Source of the DNA: Streptosporangiaceae bacterium
Lineage (GTDB): Bacteria; Actinomycetota; Actinomycetes; Streptosporangiales; Streptosporangiaceae
Direction of reading: 5' to 3'
Assembly (NCBI GenBank): GCA_030045295.1
Contig: JASIGD010000082.1
Coordinates: forward strand, 1-5,019
Length of the DNA stretch: 5,019 nucleotides
Positions 1-5,019 of this stretch are shown one piece after another; positions within the stretch are counted from its first letter, which is position 1; the number at the start of each line of letters is the position of its first letter. The position numbers and the translations under genes are program-made. The notes under the pieces were generated by a model, which saw only the letters and a list, made by a program, of their open reading frames with translations, was not told the origin of the DNA and did no database searches.

Positions 1-2028
<2,028 letters not shown>

Positions 2029-4419
2029 CTATTCGTGACGCCCACGGGTGCGGTGCCGCGTCCTGCGGTGCCCGTCGTGCCCTTCGCGATCGCCGCTCCG
2101 CTCGCCGCGGTCACGGTCCCCGTGGTCACGGTCGCCGTGGTCGCGGTCGCCGCCCCGGTCCCGGGCACGGTCACCGCGTGACTCGCCGGACAGCCCGGAC
2201 GCCTCCGCTTCTTTCCTCTCGGCTGCCTCGCGCTCGACCACTTCGACGGGCACGAGCGACAGCTTGCCGCGGTCGTCCACCTCGCGGATCTCGACCTGGA
2301 TCTTGTCGCCGATGTGGATCACGTCGTCGATGTTCTCGATCCGCTTGCCGCCGTGCAGCTTACGAATCTGCGTGATGTGCAGCAGGCCGTCCTTGCCGGG
2401 CAGCAGCGACACGAACGCGCCGAACGTGGTGGTCTTCACCACCGTGCCGAGGAACCGCTCGCCGACCTCGGGCATATGCGGGTTGGCGATGGCGTTGATC
2501 GCGGCCTTGGCCGCCTCGGCCGACGGCCCGTCGGTGGCCCCGACGTAGATCGTGCCGTCGTCCTCGATGGTGATCTCGGCGCCCGTGTCGTCCTGGATGG
2601 AGTTGATCATCTTGCCCTTGGGCCCGATCACCTCACCGATCTTGTCGACCGGCACCTTGATCGTGATGATCCGCGGGGCGTACGGGGACATCTCGTTCGG
2701 CTCGCTGATGGCACTGCGCATGACCTCGAGAATGGTCATCCGCGCCCCGCGGGCCTGCTTCAGCGCCGCGGCGAGGACCGAGGCGGGGATGCCGTCGAGC
2801 TTGGTGTCCAGCTGCAGCGCGGTGATCACCTGCTCGGTGCCTGCCACCTTGAAGTCCATGTCGCCGAACGCGTCCTCGGCGCCGAGGATGTCGGTGAGCG
2901 TCACGAACTGGCCGCCCTCGTGGATCAGGCCCATGGCAATGCCGGACACCATGTCCTTGAGCGGCACGCCCGCGTCCAGCAGGGACATCGTGGAGGCGCA
3001 GACCGAGCCCATCGAGGTCGACCCGTTGGAGCCGATCGCCTCGGACACCTGCCGGATCGCGTAGGGGAACTCATCCCGTGTCGGCAGCACCGGGATCAGA
3101 GCCCGCTCGGCGAGCGCGCCGTGCCCGATCTCGCGGCGCTTCGGCGAGCCGACGCGGCCCGTCTCGCCGGTCGAGTACGGCGGCATGTTGTAGTTGTGCA
3201 TGTAGCGCTTGGTGCGCTCCGGGTTGAGCGTGTCGATCATCTGCTCCATCCGGAGCATGTTCAGCGTGGTCACGCCCAGGATCTGGGTCTCGCCCCGCTC
3301 GAACAGCGCGGAGCCGTGCACCCTGGGCAGCACGTGGGTGAGCGCGGACAGCGGACGGATGTCGGTCAGGCCGCGGCCGTCGATGCGCACCCCGTCGCGG
3401 ATGATCCGCTCCCGGACCAGCTTCTTGGTGAGCGAGCGGAACGCGGCGCTGATCTCCTTCTCGCGGCCCTCCCAGGCCTCGCCGAGCCGCTCGGTGGCCA
3501 GCGCCTTGACCCGGTCGGTCTCCGCCTCGCGGTCGTGCTTGGCCGCGATGGTCAGCGCCTTGGCCAGCTCGTCGGAGACCTCGCGCGCCACGGCCTCGTA
3601 CACGTCCTCGCTGTAGTCGACGAACACCGGGTACTGGGCGGTGCTCGCGCCGCGGACCTCCGCGTCGGCGACGGCGACGCGCTGCTGCGCCTCGCACAGC
3701 AGGCGGATGAACGGCTTGGCGGCCTCCAGGCCCTCGGCCACGGTGTCCTCGGTGGGCGCCACGGCGCCGCTGCCCGCGTCGGCGAGCAGCTTGAGCGTTT
3801 CGGCGGTCGACTCGGCCTCGACCATCATGATGGCCACGTCGCCATCGTCAAGGACACGGCCCGCGACCACCATGTCGAAGGTGGCCTCGGCGAGCTGCTC
3901 GTAGGTGGGGAACGCCACCCACTGACCCTTGATCAGCGCCACTCGCACTCCGCCGATCGGGCCGGAGAAGGGCAATCCCGCCAGCTGGGTGGACATGGAC
4001 GCGGCGTTGATCGCCACTACGTCGTACAGGTGCTGCGGGTCGAGCGCGAGCACCGTCGCGACGATCTGGATCTCGTTGCGCAGCCCTTTGACGAAGGACG
4101 GGCGCAGCGGCCGGTCGATGAGCCGGCAGGTGAGGATCGCGTCTTCGGACGGGCGGCCCTCGCGGCGGAAAAACGAGCCGGGGATCCGGCCCGCCGCGTA
4201 CATCCGCTCTTCCACGTCCACCGTGAGCGGGAAGAAGTCCAGGCCCTCCTTCGGCTGCCTGGACGCCGTGGTCGCGGACAGGACCACGGTCTCGCCGTCG
4301 AGTGTGGCGACGGCCGAACCGGCGGCCTGGCGGGCTAGCCTGCCCGTCTCGAACCTGATCGTATGGACGCCGAATTCTCCGTTGTCGATGACGGCTTCGG
4401 CACTTCGGACACCCTCCAC
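2029..4419 (-). CDS. pnp: Polynucleotide phosphorylase (PNPase; GpsI), complete, GTG start
   Basis: PNPase degrades RNA from the 3' end by phosphorolysis, releasing nucleoside diphosphates, and can also add tails; it acts in the cytoplasm as a trimeric ring. In actinomycetes it has been named guanosine pentaphosphate synthetase (GpsI). The 796 residues show the full order: first RNase PH domain (about 12-145, with [10 protein letters not shown] at 83-92), helical linker (about 240-330), second RNase PH domain (about 340-570), KH domain (about 580-645, GxxG loop in IGPKGK 598-603) and S1 domain (about 655-725). The active site is present: SNGSTSM (464-470) for phosphate, and D516, D522 and K524 in the DxxxxxDFK metal-binding segment. 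The middle Ser of the E. coli SSS is Thr468, as I recall for other actinomycetes. After S1 comes a charged tail (about 728-796) with GDRDH repeats. The start is GTG (4417-4419), chosen for the AAGGAGG 8 bases upstream. It follows rpsO and its stop abuts the peptidase ATG. Confidence 0.98.
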   Translation of the reverse strand: MEGVRSAEAVIDNGEFGVHTIRFETGRLARQAAGSAVATLDGETVVLSATTASRQPKEGLDFFPLTVDVEERMYAAGRIPGSFFRREGRPSEDAILTCRLIDRPLRPSFVKGLRNEIQIVATVLALDPQHLYDVVAINAASMSTQLAGLPFSGPIGGVRVALIKGQWVAFPTYEQLAEATFDMVVAGRVLDDGDVAIMMVEAESTAETLKLLADAGSGAVAPTEDTVAEGLEAAKPFIRLLCEAQQRVAVADAEVRGASTAQYPVFVDYSEDVYEAVAREVSDELAKALTIAAKHDREAETDRVKALATERLGEAWEGREKEISAAFRSLTKKLVRERIIRDGVRIDGRGLTDIRPLSALTHVLPRVHGSALFERGETQILGVTTLNMLRMEQMIDTLNPERTKRYMHNYNMPPYSTGETGRVGSPKRREIGHGALAERALIPVLPTRDEFPYAIRQVSEAIGSNGSTSMGSVCASTMSLLDAGVPLKDMVSGIAMGLIHEGGQFVTLTDILGAEDAFGDMDFKVAGTEQVITALQLDTKLDGIPASVLAAALKQARGARMTILEVMRSAISEPNEMSPYAPRIITIKVPVDKIGEVIGPKGKMINSIQDDTGAEITIEDDGTIYVGATDGPSAEAAKAAINAIANPHMPEVGERFLGTVVKTTTFGAFVSLLPGKDGLLHITQIRKLHGGKRIENIDDVIHIGDKIQVEIREVDDRGKLSLVPVEVVEREAAERKEAEASGLSGESRGDRARDRGGDRDHGDRDHGDRDRGERSGDREGHDGHRRTRHRTRGRHE
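2107..2151 (-). repeat. Three 15-base tandem repeats encoding [15 protein letters not shown] in the PNPase tail
   Basis: Units at 2107-2121, 2122-2136 and 2137-2151 differ by only a few bases and encode residues 757-771 of PNPase. They sit within a longer Arg/Asp/Gly/His-rich stretch (about 748-796) that looks disordered. Such units could expand or shrink by slippage without breaking the frame, so tail length may vary between strains. A role in RNA binding or protein contact is only an inference from composition. Confidence 0.8.
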
Positions 4420-4427
4420 GGGTGAGA

Positions 4428-4434
4428 CCTCCTT
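4428..4434 (-). promoter_or_regulatory. Strong ribosome binding site of pnp
   Basis: On the minus strand AAGGAGG lies 8 bases before the GTG at 4419. It is a near-perfect match to the 16S rRNA 3' end and decides the GTG start, which is also where homology to PNPase N-termini begins. Confidence 0.88.
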
Positions 4435-4505
4435 GCGGTAGATCCCGCACCCACCCGCCGCCGTGCCGCATACGGCCTGGCTCGCCTGTTAGGCTGCCGG
4501 CCGGT

Positions 4506-4517
4506 CTTCGATCGAAG
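4506..4517. repeat. 12-base perfect palindrome CTTCGATCGAAG upstream of pnp
   Basis: The 12 bases equal their own reverse complement and lie about 87 bases before the pnp start. They could be a dimeric regulator site or part of the folded leader. Nothing in the sequence names a binding protein. Confidence 0.4.
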
Positions 4518-4565
4518 CCCTCGGGTTTGGGACTTGCTGGCCTACCCGGGGACCACTACCGAGGA

Positions 4566-4589
4566 CCGGCCCTGGGCGCTCGGGGCCGG
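4566..4589 (-). terminator. Possible hairpin terminator or attenuator after rpsO (no U tract)
   Basis: A perfect 7-bp all-GC stem (4566-4572 with 4583-4589) encloses a 10-base loop, beginning 53 bases past the rpsO stop. It is followed on the minus strand by UCCUCGG, so a classical U run is missing, as is common in high-GC actinomycetes. It may instead be an RNA-processing hairpin. Its left arm can alternatively pair with 4499-4504. Confidence 0.35.
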
Positions 4590-4642
4590 GGGCTACGGGA
4601 TGTCAGTGTTGTTCTTTAGTTGTTCGGGCCGGACGCGGGGGC

Positions 4643-4912
4643 CTAGCGGCGGATGCCGAGGCGCTCCCTGATCGCACGGTAGCGATTGATGTCCTTCTTG
4701 GCCAGGTACTTGAGCAGCCTGCGGCGCCGGCCGACCAGCAACAGCAGCCCGCGGCGGCTGTGGTGGTCGTGCTTGTGCACCTTCAGGTGCTCGGTCAGGT
4801 GGTTGATCCGCCTGGTCAGCAACGCGATCTGGACCTCCGGCGAACCGGTGTCACCCTCACTGGTCGCGTACTCCGCCAGGATCTCTTTCTTGACGGCGGT
4901 GTCGAGCGGCAC
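4643..4912 (-). CDS. rpsO: 30S ribosomal protein S15
   Basis: S15 is a primary 16S rRNA-binding protein of the small subunit, binding the helix 20-22 junction in the central domain; in several bacteria it also represses its own mRNA. The 89 residues equal the usual family length. The hallmark segments are [17 protein letters not shown] (20-36), [19 protein letters not shown] (42-60) and the basic [10 protein letters not shown] (61-70). Residues corresponding to the known rRNA contacts are all present (T22, G23, Q28, H42, D49, S52). The start is GTG at 4910-4912, with AAGGAG only 4 bases upstream, a rather short spacing. It leads the rpsO-pnp-pepR-dapB series, as in other actinomycetes. The gene is intact and the call is firm. 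Confidence 0.98.
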   Translation of the reverse strand: MPLDTAVKKEILAEYATSEGDTGSPEVQIALLTRRINHLTEHLKVHKHDHHSRRGLLLLVGRRRRLLKYLAKKDINRYRAIRERLGIRR

Positions 4913-4916
4913 GTGG

Positions 4917-4927
4917 CTCCTTAAGGA
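4917..4927 (-). promoter_or_regulatory. rpsO ribosome binding site within a 10-base palindrome
   Basis: On the minus strand AAGGAG (4917-4922) precedes the rpsO GTG by 4 bases. It overlaps the perfect palindrome TCCTTAAGGA (4918-4927), so the Shine-Dalgarno has its own complement just upstream (UCC-UUAA-GGA). The binding site is well supported; a regulatory role for the palindrome is speculative. Confidence 0.7.
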
Positions 4928-4993
4928 TTAGTGCTGAAAGGGTCCGATGAGCTGTTCCCCGAGACGGCCGCATGAGGGTGCAGCGCGCCTCTA

Positions 4994-5019
4994 GCTGCCG
5001 CGGCCAGTCGCCGGGCAGC
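4994..5019 (-). other. Hairpin at the right edge, upstream of rpsO
   Basis: GCTGCC (4994-4999) pairs with GGCAGC (5014-5019), and after a bulged G5000 four further pairs form (5001-5004 with 5010-5013), leaving a 5-base loop. On the minus strand this 10-bp stem lies about 82 bases before the rpsO start and is followed by UAGAGG, without a U tract. It may be the terminator of the preceding gene, part of an S15-binding leader, or the end of an upstream coding region. The window stops here, so these cannot be separated. The rest of the leader (4928-4993) shows no gene and no confident promoter. Confidence 0.4.

Larger units (their letters stand above)
4420..4642 (-). other. rpsO-pnp spacer: structured, probable processing or attenuation region
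   Basis: No gene is evident in these 223 bases. In transcription order the region holds an A-rich stretch (about 4600-4626) that stands out from the GC-rich surroundings, then a 7-bp hairpin (4566-4572 with 4583-4589). Next comes a bulged stem (4518-4526 with 4544-4551, T4521 bulged). An 8-bp pairing (4499-4506 with 4564-4571) would enclose that stem, and the 12-base palindrome (4506-4517) overlaps it. Two small hairpins (4484-4494 and 4465-4476) precede the pnp ribosome binding site. In E. coli and in Streptomyces the rpsO-pnp spacer carries a hairpin cut by RNase III and a pnp promoter; a similar role here is an inference. I find no convincing -35/-10 pair and no U-tract terminator. Confidence 0.55.

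Noticed and set aside
3071..3697. 208-codon minus-strand frame inside pnp
   Set aside because: It is an out-of-frame shadow of pnp with Arg/Ala/Gly-rich composition and no domain, fully covered by the intact PNPase frame.
2314..4338. 674-codon open frame on the plus strand opposite pnp
   Set aside because: It mirrors pnp codon by codon. In very GC-rich genes antisense frames stay open by codon bias. The translation is low-complexity (rich in R, G, H, D, L, V) with no family motifs, while the minus strand encodes a complete PNPase.
4465..4476. Small GCCG-CATA-CGGC hairpin before pnp
   Set aside because: A 4-bp stem is expected by chance in DNA this GC-rich, so it is not reported as a separate regulatory element.
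4686..4931. 81-codon plus-strand frame opposite rpsO
   Set aside because: It is antisense to a highly conserved ribosomal protein gene, with no recognisable motif.
4848..4974. Short minus-strand frame starting MRPSRGTAHRT in the rpsO leader and overlapping rpsO
   Set aside because: It is only about 38 codons with no clear ribosome binding site, and it overlaps rpsO in another frame. It could be a leader peptide but nothing supports it.

Overview
The window is about 5 kb of very GC-rich DNA whose real genes all lie on the minus strand. In transcription order they are rpsO (ribosomal protein S15), pnp (polynucleotide phosphorylase, also called GpsI in actinomycetes), a PepR-type M16 zinc peptidase, and the first 216 codons of dapB (4-hydroxy-tetrahydrodipicolinate reductase), which runs off the left edge. 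This gene order is familiar from Actinobacteria such as Streptomyces and Mycobacterium. With the GTG starts on strong Shine-Dalgarno sequences and the close resemblance of DapB and PepR to remembered mycobacterial proteins, it points to a high-GC actinomycete. I would guess a Pseudonocardiaceae-like organism, but genus cannot be settled from this sequence.

Layout, right to left. 4913-5019 is the rpsO leader, with a hairpin at the extreme edge and a short palindrome over the ribosome binding site. 4643-4912 is rpsO. 4420-4642 is a 223-base rpsO-pnp spacer with an A-rich transcript segment, several inverted repeats (two mutually exclusive), a 12-base palindrome and the strong pnp ribosome binding site. 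2029-4419 is pnp, complete with all catalytic and RNA-binding domains and a low-complexity Arg/Asp/Gly/His tail built partly on 15-base tandem repeats. 745-2028 is the M16 peptidase; its ATG directly follows the pnp stop codon (TAGATG) and has no visible Shine-Dalgarno, so its translation is probably coupled to pnp. 651-744 is a short spacer filled mostly by a 19-bp perfect inverted repeat. 1-650 is the 5' part of dapB.

Together the genes cover translation (S15), RNA decay and processing (PNPase), proteolysis (M16 peptidase) and lysine/diaminopimelate synthesis (DapB). All four look intact within the window and functional. I see no mobile element, CRISPR array, tRNA, rRNA or clearly novel gene system. 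The points worth a second look are non-coding: the long hairpin before dapB and the structured rpsO-pnp spacer. The long open frames on the plus strand are codon-bias shadows of these genes.
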